Source: Bacillota bacterium
GTDB lineage: Bacteria; Bacillota; Clostridia; Christensenellales; CAG-138
Length of the DNA: 9,776 nt
Reading direction: 5' to 3'
NCBI GenBank assembly: GCA_023458615.1
Contig: JAEWYV010000012.1
Span: 1 to 9,776, forward strand
Below, piece after piece: positions 1 to 6,457 of the stretch. The notes beneath the pieces are model-generated. The model was not told the origin of the DNA and did not search any database. It saw nothing but the letters and a program-made list of their open reading frames with translations. Within the stretch, counting starts at the first letter, position 1. Each line of letters opens with the position of its first letter. The translations under genes and the position numbers were made by a program.

Positions 1-792
1 CGTGAGCAGATGATAGGCGACTCCGCTCGGTGTGCAGAGCATATACGTCTCATCCAGCCGAACGGCAATGTTGCCCCATGTTCCTTGCAGCAAGCCTTCC
101 TGCACCATACGGTTGCCATAGCGTACCATCTCTTCGCGAAGGGATTGTTCTCTTGCGTCGCATGTCGTATTAGACGTATCCCCTGCAGGAGTTTTGCTTT
201 CTGCTTCCGCCGTGAGGTTAATCTTGGAATATTTCTTTTGATAGATATAGTGCATCAGTGCGGCGGAGAACAGCGGAACGCGCTTTGCGCCGCCGATCTT
301 GCCTGCGAGGATATGCGTCATCGCCGCTTTTTCCAGCAGAATTGCACCTGTGAGCGCTTCGCTGACGGAGCGGCCTGTAATCAGCATTCCATCCCCGCGC
401 ACGAAGCAGCTGTTGCGGTTCTTCAGACAGCGTGTCAACTCGCCCTTTTCCATACTCCGCGCAACCCTTGCGGTAAGGCCTACAATCTGTGCCATATCGT
501 CCAGTTCCGCAGTCAAGCTATCCATGCTATTTGCGATCTGCTTTGCATAGGTGCCGGAGAGTAGTAGTAGTGCTTTCGCGTCCTGCTTTATGGCAAACGC
601 CGCAAGAAACGGTTCCTGCTCATTACCTACCGGAAGCTCCTGCATGGTAATGTCCTTGTCATCCAACTCAGCGATGAACAGCTCGTTCTGCTCCCCGCGT
701 AGGGCGGCCTTGACCGTGCCTGTAAACAGGTTTTCATGCCGCAGCTGTGCGGCAATCTCGAGAAAGGCCTTTGCGGCCTCTGGTTTTGTCAT
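1..792 (-). CDS. Class II aldolase/adducin family protein with tandem aldolase-like domains (3' end outside window)
   Basis: The frame is open for 264 codons from ATG at 792 to the left edge, so the C-terminus is missing. GGAGGA lies 8 nt before the ATG. Residues about 225-264 match the start of a normal class II aldolase domain: YGNRMVQEGL, GTWGNIAVRL (237-246) and CTPSGVAY (253-260), the phosphate-binding region of FucA/AraD-type enzymes. Residues 1-200 look like a second, degenerate copy: LDDMAQIVG (97-105) and GMLITGRSVSEAL align with conserved late segments of the family. However, the HTH zinc-ligand site reads LLLSGTYAK (76-84), and the third ligand, usually in RNHG, is RGDG (132-135). 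A polar linker (about 200-218) joins the two. Known class II aldolases cleave sugar phosphates, often to dihydroxyacetone phosphate plus an aldehyde. As the last gene seen in an operon with an FGGY kinase, it probably cleaves that kinase's product. The N-terminal copy is probably non-catalytic. The family is clear; the substrate is unknown. Confidence 0.87.
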   Translation of the reverse strand, partial: MTKPEAAKAFLEIAAQLRHENLFTGTVKAALRGEQNELFIAELDDKDITMQELPVGNEQEPFLAAFAIKQDAKALLLLSGTYAKQIANSMDSLTAELDDMAQIVGLTARVARSMEKGELTRCLKNRNSCFVRGDGMLITGRSVSEALTGAILLEKAAMTHILAGKIGGAKRVPLFSAALMHYIYQKKYSKINLTAEAESKTPAGDTSNTTCDAREQSLREEMVRYGNRMVQEGLLQGTWGNIAVRLDETYMLCTPSGVAYHLLT

Positions 793-808
793 ATTGATTC
801 ATCCTCCG

Positions 809-826
809 TCGGTCTGTGATGACCGA
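809..826 (-). other. Small hairpin just upstream of the aldolase ribosome binding site
   Basis: On the minus-strand message, TCGGTC and GACCGA form a perfect 6-bp stem with a 6-nt loop (ATCACA). It lies in the 38-nt gap between kinase and aldolase, and the GGAGGA site begins only a few bases after it. No T-run follows, so it is not a terminator. It could stabilise a processed message or set the relative translation of the aldolase. The structure is seen in the sequence; its function is inferred. Confidence 0.35.
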
Positions 827-830
827 ACTA

Positions 831-2363
831 TTATGCTTCCTGCGTGAATCGCTTTCCGTTCGCCTGTTGATAGAGTCCAGAGAGCGAGCGATACAGCTGC
901 TGATACTGTGAAAACAGCGTGTCGTATACCGCTTTATGCGCGTCGTTTGGCGAGAAAGTTGCGCTCACACGTACGAACTTCTTTGCCGATGGGAAGTCCG
1001 GCAGTTCACCTAGGCCGATGAGCGCGACAACCGCCGCGCCAACTGCGCCCGCGTTACGTGGATTTTCCACAACGCTGATCTTGCGCCCAGTCACATCCGC
1101 CAGAATCTGCATCCAGCCCTTGTCCAGCGCGCCGCCGCCGATGATGCGGATATCTTCGCAGGCGATGCCGTAATCCTTGCAGTAGTTCTGCAAAATCCAG
1201 CGGATATTATAGGCGATGCCTTCGTAGACCGCGCGCATCAGGTGCTCGCGTGTGTGCACCATGCTGATGTTAAAGAGCGTTGCCCGCGTGGTCGTACTCG
1301 AAACCGGACAGCGTTCGCCGAGCATCCAGGGTGTGCAGATCAGTCCGTCGCTTCCCGGTGGCACGGTAGCGATCACTTCATCCATAAAGTTGAAGACGCC
1401 GCTGCCGTACTTTTCCTTTTCATGGCGGAAGAACTGATCGCGAATCCACTCGATATTTGCGCCCGCGCTCTCCGTAATGCCTGCAATAAGGTTCATGCCA
1501 GGATCGGCGCTCTGAATCGCCGCCGCGCCGTGCTTGAAGCTGTCCCCTGTCTTCGTTGCCGCCGCAACCCAGGCCGAGGTACCGAGGTAAACGTGAACGT
1601 CCCCGTCCTCCTGCTGCCCCGCGCCGACCGCCGCGGACTGCACATCGTCACAGCCGCCGAAAACAGGCGTGCCTTCCAGAAGACCGGTTTCCAGCGCAGC
1701 CTGTGGTGTGATGCCGCCAATTAAGTCGGTGCTTTTCACAAGCGGCGGTAACTTCTTCATGTCGATGCCGGAGAGCGGCAAAACGCTCAGCCATGTTTTT
1801 TTCTTAAGGTCAAAGCCATAGCCTGACGCGCCGGAAAGCTCCGTCACCATCTTGCCCGTGCAGCGGAACTTGAGATAGCCGTTGACGTCGAGGATGCGAT
1901 AGGCGTTTTGATACGCTTCCGGCCGCTCTTCCTTGAGCCAGATGATCTTGGCGATGCAGTCCTTACCCATGATCGGCGTTCCGGCGAGTAGTGTAAAGAG
2001 CCGCTTGCCGCCGATCTTTTTCATGATGCTCTGCGCCTGCTTCTCCGCGCGCCCATCCACCCAGGTGATGTTGGGGTAGAGCACTGTGCCGTCCTCCGAA
2101 ACAGGGATAACACCCTGCGCCTGTGTGGAAAATACGATGGCAGCGATGCTTTCGGGTGAGATATCGTTGTCCGTCATCACGCGGCGGCTGGTTTCGCAGA
2201 CCGCCTTCCAGTAGTCGGCGGGGTCCTGCTCCACCCATGCAGGATGGGGATAATAGGTAGGATACGGCGCGCTCGCCGTTGCGCGAATTGATCCATCGAA
2301 CCGTACAAGCACGGCTTTGTCCGAGCTGGTTCCGATATCATGGGCGAGGATATAGCGTTCCAT
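831..2363 (-). CDS. FGGY-family carbohydrate kinase (xylulokinase-like)
   Basis: This 510-residue protein has the usual length and both domains of the FGGY sugar kinases, which use ATP to phosphorylate ketoses or polyols in the cytoplasm. The N-terminal nucleotide-binding motif is DIGTSSDKAVL (9-19). WVDGRA (101-106) and SGASGYGFDL (177-186) are typical of the xylulokinase branch. GGCDD (236-240) places D239 at the catalytic base position. GERCP is at 349-353, and the C-terminal signature runs from EGIAYNI (381-387) through IIGGGALDKGW (407-417) to ENPRNAGAVGAA (433-444). GGGAGG before the ATG supports the start. It lies 43 nt after the aminotransferase gene and 38 nt before the aldolase gene, so the three are co-transcribed. 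By analogy with the rhamnulokinase-RhaD and fuculokinase-FucA pairs, its product should be the aldolase substrate. Which sugar it uses cannot be read from the sequence. The family call is very secure. Confidence 0.95.
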   Translation of the reverse strand: MERYILAHDIGTSSDKAVLVRFDGSIRATASAPYPTYYPHPAWVEQDPADYWKAVCETSRRVMTDNDISPESIAAIVFSTQAQGVIPVSEDGTVLYPNITWVDGRAEKQAQSIMKKIGGKRLFTLLAGTPIMGKDCIAKIIWLKEERPEAYQNAYRILDVNGYLKFRCTGKMVTELSGASGYGFDLKKKTWLSVLPLSGIDMKKLPPLVKSTDLIGGITPQAALETGLLEGTPVFGGCDDVQSAAVGAGQQEDGDVHVYLGTSAWVAAATKTGDSFKHGAAAIQSADPGMNLIAGITESAGANIEWIRDQFFRHEKEKYGSGVFNFMDEVIATVPPGSDGLICTPWMLGERCPVSSTTTRATLFNISMVHTREHLMRAVYEGIAYNIRWILQNYCKDYGIACEDIRIIGGGALDKGWMQILADVTGRKISVVENPRNAGAVGAAVVALIGLGELPDFPSAKKFVRVSATFSPNDAHKAVYDTLFSQYQQLYRSLSGLYQQANGKRFTQEA

Positions 2364-2406
2364 CCGTCTGCCTCCCAGTTGGTCTCCTTCGTTGTTCTTG
2401 TATTAC

Positions 2407-3894
2407 TCAGCGTTCCCCTGTATTCACAACATGGGAGAATACGGTGTCGAAGCGATTCAGCGCGTCTGCGATCACCTCGTCTGTGTCCGCAAGCGATGTA
2501 TACAGGCGGCTGCCCGCAAGAGTGACGATTCCGTTTGCCATATAGGCCGCGCCCATGCGCTCCATCGCGTCCTTGCGGCGCGTCATCATCGCCTTGTTTT
2601 TAAGCAGACCCAGCGCAGATTTGATAAAGCTCATGCTCGAATAGTCATAGCTCATGGCGCCCGTGCATTCCAGATGCACGATCGACCCTTGGTTGTAGGC
2701 CACAAACGGCAGGTCATATTTCGCGATCAGTGATTTGAGCCCGTCCGCGAGCTTATCGCCCTGTTTTCCCGCAATTTCGCACGCATTCGTACGCTCAATC
2801 TCGCGAATTGCCGTGTATCCGGCGAGCGCGGAGAGCGGGTTCGCCGCGAGCGTACCGCCGACATAAGCGCGGTGTTTTCCCGTTGCGAGACCGGCAGCCA
2901 TGAGCGAGGCGTATTCCTTTTTGCCGCCAACGCCGCCCGCAGCAGGATAGCCGCCCGCAACGATTTTGCCGAATATGGTAAGATCCGGCACGATATTGAA
3001 GTAACCCTGCGCGCCGCCAAGTCCCACGCGGAAGCCGGTGACCACTTCGTCAAAGATCAAGAGTGCGCCATATTTGTCGCAAAGTGCGCGAACACCCGCG
3101 TTATAGTTAATCGCAACCGGACGCGTGCCGCTCTCGGGGCCGACGGGCTCCACAATTACAGCCGCCGTACCACCCTTGATGCGGTTAAGCCGTAGCATGG
3201 CCTCCAGCATGTTCAGGTCGTTCGGGCGTACTTCGTCGGTAAGCGCGTAGCATCCGCTCGGGATTCCGTGGGATTCCAGCAGAGCGCGGCTGCCGGGAAT
3301 CTTCAGGCCATATACCATCTGATCCGACCAACCGTGATAGGCACCGCCGATTTTGATGATGCGCTTGTGCCCCGTCGCGATGCGCGCAATGCGCAGCGAA
3401 GCCATAACGGACTCCGTGCCGCTGCCAAGCATGCGGAACATCTCAACCGCCGGCATATGCTTGTGAATCTCCTTGGCAATCAGCAACTCCGCCTCATGGA
3501 GAAGCCCTGTGACAGGGCCGCATTCTTCGATGAGCCCCAGCGCGGCTTTGCGCACGGCTTCGTTGTTGCTGCCGAGAATGGTCGGTCCGCCCGCCTGCAA
3601 AAAATCGATATAGCGGTTGCCGTCCGCGTCTGTCATATAGGCGCCATTTGCCTTTTCGACGCAGATCGGGAACGGCTTGTTAAATGCGAGGTTATGCTGG
3701 ACGCCGCCGGGGATATACTCCTTCGCCTCTTCATAGACCGCGCGGGAGCGCTTGCATTTTTCGTCAAAATAGTGCATTACTTCGTTCTGATAATAGTCCG
3801 GCGCTACTTCATAGATCGGCGCATCGGTAAGTTTTTTGAGTTGCTCGTTGATTGCGTTGGGATCGTCCCAGCGGCTGATTCCGCAGTTTGCCAT
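2407..3894 (-). CDS. Class III PLP-dependent aminotransferase, glutamate-1-semialdehyde aminomutase-like
   Basis: The 495-residue product is a fold-type I PLP enzyme. GSGTES (157-162) binds the cofactor phosphate, YHGW (186-189) stacks on the ring, DEVVTGFR (282-289) carries the aspartate contacting the pyridine nitrogen, and FGKIVAGGYPAAGG (308-321) contains the Schiff-base lysine K310. GGTLAANPLSALAG (346-359) and LYTSLADTDEVI (464-475) also match the glutamate-1-semialdehyde aminomutase (HemL) subgroup. It is about 60 residues longer than HemL, with an extra N-terminal segment before RAVYEEAKEYIPGG (51-64). AAGGAG upstream supports the ATG. HemL itself is unlikely: there are no tetrapyrrole genes nearby, and the gene is in an operon with a sugar kinase and a sugar-phosphate aldolase. 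An aminotransferase or aminomutase that turns an amino compound into the carbonyl compound used by the kinase fits the context. The substrate is inferred only. Confidence 0.92.
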   Translation of the reverse strand: MANCGISRWDDPNAINEQLKKLTDAPIYEVAPDYYQNEVMHYFDEKCKRSRAVYEEAKEYIPGGVQHNLAFNKPFPICVEKANGAYMTDADGNRYIDFLQAGGPTILGSNNEAVRKAALGLIEECGPVTGLLHEAELLIAKEIHKHMPAVEMFRMLGSGTESVMASLRIARIATGHKRIIKIGGAYHGWSDQMVYGLKIPGSRALLESHGIPSGCYALTDEVRPNDLNMLEAMLRLNRIKGGTAAVIVEPVGPESGTRPVAINYNAGVRALCDKYGALLIFDEVVTGFRVGLGGAQGYFNIVPDLTIFGKIVAGGYPAAGGVGGKKEYASLMAAGLATGKHRAYVGGTLAANPLSALAGYTAIREIERTNACEIAGKQGDKLADGLKSLIAKYDLPFVAYNQGSIVHLECTGAMSYDYSSMSFIKSALGLLKNKAMMTRRKDAMERMGAAYMANGIVTLAGSRLYTSLADTDEVIADALNRFDTVFSHVVNTGER

Positions 3895-3908
3895 AGTAAT
3901 CTCCTTAT

Positions 3909-3922
3909 CGGGCAGTTGCCCG
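3909..3922 (-). other. Small GC hairpin just upstream of the aminotransferase ribosome binding site
   Basis: CGGGCA-GT-TGCCCG is a perfect 6-bp inverted repeat (realistically 5 bp with a 4-nt loop) in the 41-nt gap between the TetR and aminotransferase genes. AAGGAG follows 3 nt after it on the minus strand. There is no T-run, so it is not a terminator. It may protect or tune the downstream message. Confidence 0.35.
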
Positions 3923-3935
3923 TATTTTGCATTCT

Positions 3936-4520
3936 TTACAGTTTGGTCTGGCTTAGGCGGATGCCGGTCAGTAAATAATCCAGCATCACGCGCATATCGC
4001 TTTGCATTTTCTTTACGTCAAATGGCAGCCCGTGCGCCAAGAGGTGATTCACCTGCCCGTAATAGAGCCCCATCGTCATCTGCGCGAGCAGGTTTGCCGA
4101 GATCGGAGCGGAAGCGGGAAACGCGCCGAACTCAATCTCATATTGCCGCGCGATCATCCGCTCAATTTCGCCGACACGACCGCTCTCCCCGCCGAGGATC
4201 GTCGCGTTGGTGAGCCGCGCCATCACGCGCGGATAATTTGCCGTGTCGTCAATGAGCTTTTCCAGCAGCGCGCGAATCAGCACAAGTCCGCGCAATTCGG
4301 ACTGCTCGCCAAACTCAATCAGTTCGCCAATCTCCGCAACCGCGATCGCCTGCTGGAGTTCTCCCGCATCCGCAAAGTGATTGAACACCGTCGTGCGGCA
4401 GACGTCGGCCGCCTCGGCAATGTCGTCAAAAGGCACATTGCCAACGCCGTATTTTTCATATAGTCCCTTCGCCGCATGCAGAATTGCGCGCTGCGTTTTC
4501 GTTCTCTTTCGTTCGCTCAT
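3936..4520 (-). CDS. TetR/AcrR-family transcriptional regulator
   Basis: The 194-residue protein has the TetR layout. The N-terminal DNA-binding domain begins KTQRAILHAAKGLYEKYG (8-25), followed by a helix-turn-helix at about 29-49 with VPFDDIAEAADV, then CRTTVFNHF as the recognition helix and its cap. The remaining residues (about 55-194) form a helical ligand-binding and dimerisation region with no recognisable ligand signature. GGAGGAG stands 4 nt before the ATG. The start overlaps the stop of the GtrA gene as ATGA, so the two are translationally coupled. The aminotransferase gene follows after 41 nt. Such regulators usually bind palindromes at their own promoter, so the natural target is the control region right of 4967. 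The likely inducer is a pathway substrate or intermediate, but that is inference. Confidence 0.93.
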   Translation of the reverse strand: MSERKRTKTQRAILHAAKGLYEKYGVGNVPFDDIAEAADVCRTTVFNHFADAGELQQAIAVAEIGELIEFGEQSELRGLVLIRALLEKLIDDTANYPRVMARLTNATILGGESGRVGEIERMIARQYEIEFGAFPASAPISANLLAQMTMGLYYGQVNHLLAHGLPFDVKKMQSDMRVMLDYLLTGIRLSQTKL

Positions 4521-4966
4521 TTAGGCTCCTCCAATTCTGTTTGCTGTTTGCGCCTTGCGCGCGCGTTGGTGTTGATGCTGTCACGATAAACCACCAACCG
4601 CCAGAAGAGGAATTCTGTGGTCAGGTTGACCAGCATTGTTCCCCCAAGCACGAGATAATCGTTCCATCCCGCGTTGGTCAGCGCGGTGCCCCAGAGGGTT
4701 GAAAGCGGGGTAAACACGCAATAATACAGCGCCACCAGCGTCATCGCACGCGGAATATTTGCGGTGCTCTTAAAGGTAAATTCGCGGTTGAGCGTGAAGT
4801 TCCAGAGCACGCTGAGCACAAGAGCGCTAAGATAGCAGGGCCAATACGGCCAACCGATGATCTCATGCGTAAGCGTGAATGTTAAAAACTGGATGATTCC
4901 CGCCGAGGCGGAAAACAACACATACTTCGAAACGCGCGCGAGTTCTTCTTTTCTTTCCTTTTGCAT
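4517..4966 (-). CDS. GtrA-family small membrane protein
   Basis: From ATG at 4966 the product is 149 residues with four hydrophobic segments at about 15-36, 43-60, 74-96 and 103-125, the GtrA topology. WNFTLNREFTF (55-65) is the hallmark loop after the second helix, and NLTTEFLFWR (114-123) is in the fourth. The tail is basic, then acidic. I chose the ATG because AAAGGAG (4979-4985) precedes it, although the 12-nt spacing is long. A TTG at 5008 would add 14 residues but has no ribosome binding site. GtrA proteins are linked to moving polyprenyl-linked sugars across the membrane for glycosylation of surface polymers, though many members are uncharacterised. It is the first gene of the operon and overlaps the TetR gene by 4 nt. 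Its link to the aminotransferase-kinase-aldolase set is unclear; a role in uptake is possible but unproven. Confidence 0.88.
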   Translation of the reverse strand: MQKERKEELARVSKYVLFSASAGIIQFLTFTLTHEIIGWPYWPCYLSALVLSVLWNFTLNREFTFKSTANIPRAMTLVALYYCVFTPLSTLWGTALTNAGWNDYLVLGGTMLVNLTTEFLFWRLVVYRDSINTNARARRKQQTELEEPK

Positions 4967-5016
4967 GTTGTCTCGTGACTCCTTTATGCCGAATAGAACT
5001 TGTGCCAAGATGTGTT

Positions 5017-5208
5017 TGGTTGATTCGCATTTTGTATTTTAATTTGGATTACAGTACATTTTTAAAAGTATCACTTTTGTGTGCGTGCGTCAATAGACGC
5101 ATTGTCCAATTTCAGCATCATTTTGGTTTTTTTCGCTTAAAACAACCATTGGTTGAACAAAATTCCATCCTTATAAGTAATGTGTCATAAAACTTTCGCT
5201 ATGGTTGA
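5017..5208 (+). repeat. Dispersed TGGTTGA boxes, possible regulator sites
   Basis: TGGTTGA occurs at 5017-5023, 5150-5156 and 5202-5208 on the plus strand, and TGGTTG also at 5148-5143 on the minus strand. The last two plus copies extend to TGGTTGA-A/G-CAAA and start exactly 52 bp apart, close to five helical turns. The inverted copies at 5143-5155 form the palindrome CAACCA-T-TGGTTG. A seven-base word is expected about 0.04 times on both strands of 330 bp at even composition. The plausible reader is the TetR protein of the adjacent operon, but nothing in the sequence proves it. Confidence 0.45.
5065..5093 (-). promoter_or_regulatory. Sigma-A-type promoter of the leftward operon
   Basis: On the minus strand TTGACG (5093-5088) and TACTTT (5070-5065) are separated by 17 nt. 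The -35 box matches consensus at 5 of 6 bases and the -10 box at 4 of 6. Transcription would start near 5058, giving a leader of about 90 nt before the GtrA gene. The inverted repeat GCGTC-AATA-GACGC (5087-5100) covers the -35 box and could be an operator. Confidence 0.55.
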
Positions 5209-5248
5209 GCAAATGACAACGAGAAATGCTTCGTAAGAAAAAAACATC

Positions 5249-5262
5249 CAATCAGTTGATTG
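5249..5262. promoter_or_regulatory. Palindrome CAATCA-GT-TGATTG
   Basis: This is a perfect inverted repeat with 6-bp arms and a 2-bp centre, upstream of the radical SAM gene. It contains TTGATT, the best -35-like word for the rightward direction, so a protein bound here could block or recruit polymerase. Its centre shares GTTGA with the TGGTTGA boxes nearby. Confidence 0.35.
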
Positions 5263-5293
5263 TTTTTTGACGAGAAGTCTGATAGGATAGCTA

Positions 5294-5317
5294 GGTGTGT
5301 GAGGCGCTTCATACACC
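5294..5317 (+). promoter_or_regulatory. 24-bp imperfect palindrome: operator resembling a CRP site, or leader hairpin
   Basis: The two halves pair over 10 positions (8 Watson-Crick and 2 G-U) around a GCGC centre, ending 10 nt before the ribosome binding site of the radical SAM gene. As DNA it contains TGTGA-N6-TCATA (5298-5313), which matches 9 of the 10 defined bases of the E. coli CRP consensus TGTGA-N6-TCACA. As RNA it would be a stable 10-bp hairpin. No T-run follows, so it is not a terminator. I cannot decide between the DNA and RNA roles from sequence alone. Confidence 0.45.
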
Positions 5318-5327
5318 GAACAAAAAC

Positions 5328-5332
5328 GGAGG
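5328..5332 (+). promoter_or_regulatory. Ribosome binding site that fixes the TTG start of the radical SAM gene
   Basis: GGAGG is followed by a 7-nt spacer and then TTG at 5340. The in-frame GTG at 5295 would start inside the palindrome and has no such site, so the TTG is preferred. Confidence 0.75.
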
Positions 5333-5339
5333 CAATAAC

Positions 5340-6434
5340 TTGAATACCAATTTTGATCTGGATGCCTATTTATCACAGGGCGTTGAGGATATTGTAAAGG
5401 ACGCGCTTGCAGCCAGCCTGAGGAATCCGAAGGAGACTGCGTTTCTGCTCTCCTATGCCCTCTCGGCAAAACGCGCAACCAATGCACGGCAGCAACATGC
5501 GTCGGCGGACAGACATATCCCGTCCTTTTTAATCGCGAGCATCACCAACCGCTGCAACCTGCACTGCGCGGGCTGCTATGCGCGCGCCAACCACATCTGC
5601 GACGATGGCGCGAACGAGGCGCTGCTCACCGATGAGGATTGGTCTCGCATCTTTTTGCAGGCATCTCAGATCGGTGTCTCGTTTATTCTGCTTGCTGGCG
5701 GGGAGCCGATGCTGCGGCGCGGCGTTCTGGAAAGCGCGGCAAAGCACCGCGAAATCCTCTTTCCAGTGTTCACGAATGGAACCCTACTCAGCGACGGCGC
5801 TCTGGAGCTGATCGACACAAACCGTAACCTCGTCCCTATTGTAAGCATTGAAGGCGACGAAGCGCAAACCGATGTGCGGCGCGGCTCCGGCACCTATCAA
5901 AAACTCACCGCAAACATGGAGAAGATGCGCGAAAAAGGAATTCTCTTTGGTGCCTCTGTCACGCTGACCACTGAGAATCTCGAGACCGTAACGGGAGACG
6001 ATTTTCTCAGTCAACTCCGTTCTCTCGGCGCAAAGGTCGTTTTCTTTGTCGATTATGTCCCCGCCGATCCCGGTACAGAACATCTGGCCCCTGGTGATAC
6101 GGAACGGGAGTATCTGACAAAACGGCTTGATCTACTACGCGCGGCGCAGGACAGCATGATCTATGTCGCTTTTCCGGGCGACGAGCAGTTCTCCGGCGGC
6201 TGCCTCGCAGCGGGTCGCGGTTTCTTCCATATCAACCCCACAGGTGGCGCGGAACCCTGCCCGTTTTCTCCGGTTTCGGATACCAACCTCAAGCACGTTA
6301 GTTTGCTGGAAGCGTTGGAATCCCCGCTGTTTTCACGCCTGCGGACGAGCGAGCTGCTCAAAGGGCATCACAACGGTGCCTGCGCGCTGTTTGGCAAGGA
6401 CGAGGAACTCGCCGCCATGTGCGGCAAAGCATAA
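5340..6434 (+). CDS. Radical SAM protein with cysteine-rich C-terminal domain
   Basis: From TTG at 5340 the protein has 364 residues. ITNRCNLHCAGC holds the CxxxCxxC motif (C72, C76, C79) that binds the 4Fe-4S cluster used to cleave S-adenosylmethionine, and AGGEP (119-123) is the usual SAM-binding loop after the second strand. A barrel-like domain runs to about residue 280. Residues 286-364 carry more cysteines: GGCLAAGRG (C288), GGAEPCPFSP (C307), GAC (C348) and MCGKA (C361). These resemble a short SPASM or twitch domain that binds an extra cluster. Family members modify peptides, cofactors or proteins, or mature other enzymes. No precursor peptide gene is visible on either side. A small membrane protein of the hemolysin III family follows after 23 nt, probably in the same operon. 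The substrate is unknown; the family is certain. Confidence 0.93.
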   Translation: MNTNFDLDAYLSQGVEDIVKDALAASLRNPKETAFLLSYALSAKRATNARQQHASADRHIPSFLIASITNRCNLHCAGCYARANHICDDGANEALLTDEDWSRIFLQASQIGVSFILLAGGEPMLRRGVLESAAKHREILFPVFTNGTLLSDGALELIDTNRNLVPIVSIEGDEAQTDVRRGSGTYQKLTANMEKMREKGILFGASVTLTTENLETVTGDDFLSQLRSLGAKVVFFVDYVPADPGTEHLAPGDTEREYLTKRLDLLRAAQDSMIYVAFPGDEQFSGGCLAAGRGFFHINPTGGAEPCPFSPVSDTNLKHVSLLEALESPLFSRLRTSELLKGHHNGACALFGKDEELAAMCGKA

Positions 6435-6457
6435 TTCTATCTCGGATTGGAGACTAC

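Larger units (their letters stand above)
4967..5339. other. AT-rich divergent control region without a gene
   Basis: This 373-nt stretch separates the leftward operon from the rightward radical SAM gene. No reading frame in it has both a ribosome binding site and recognisable protein features. It holds a minus-strand promoter (5065-5093), a hairpin over that promoter's -35 box (5087-5100, GCGTC-AATA-GACGC), repeated TGGTTGA boxes, palindromes at 5143-5155 and 5249-5262, and a 24-bp palindrome at 5294-5317. The plus-strand promoter is not clear. TTGATT (5256-5261) with TCTGAT (5278-5283) at 16 nt is the best pair I find, and it is weak. Confidence 0.7.

Noticed and set aside
10..564. A 184-codon plus-strand open frame near the left edge
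   Set aside because: The minus strand here encodes clear aldolase motifs continuously to the edge; the plus-strand frame resembles no protein family and is cysteine- and histidine-rich in the manner of a shadow frame.
1242..1724. A 160-codon plus-strand open frame opposite the kinase gene
   Set aside because: The kinase is intact on the other strand, with its catalytic GGCDD region in this interval; no ribosome binding site or motif supports the antisense frame.
3268..3978. A 236-codon open frame on the plus strand opposite the aminotransferase and end of the TetR gene
   Set aside because: It lies antisense to a gene with complete family motifs, has no recognisable protein features and is explained by the codon bias of the GC-rich gene on the other strand.
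4967..5008. TTG at 5008 as the GtrA start
   Set aside because: No ribosome binding site precedes it; the ATG at 4966 follows AAAGGAG and gives a standard-length GtrA protein.
5017..5208. The repeated TGGTTGA boxes as a CRISPR array or origin of replication
   Set aside because: Repeats are only 7-12 bp with unequal spacing (133 and 52 bp), and no cas or replication initiation gene is nearby.
5295..5339. GTG at 5295 as the radical SAM start
   Set aside because: It falls inside the 24-bp palindrome and lacks a ribosome binding site, whereas GGAGG with a 7-nt spacer precedes the in-frame TTG at 5340.
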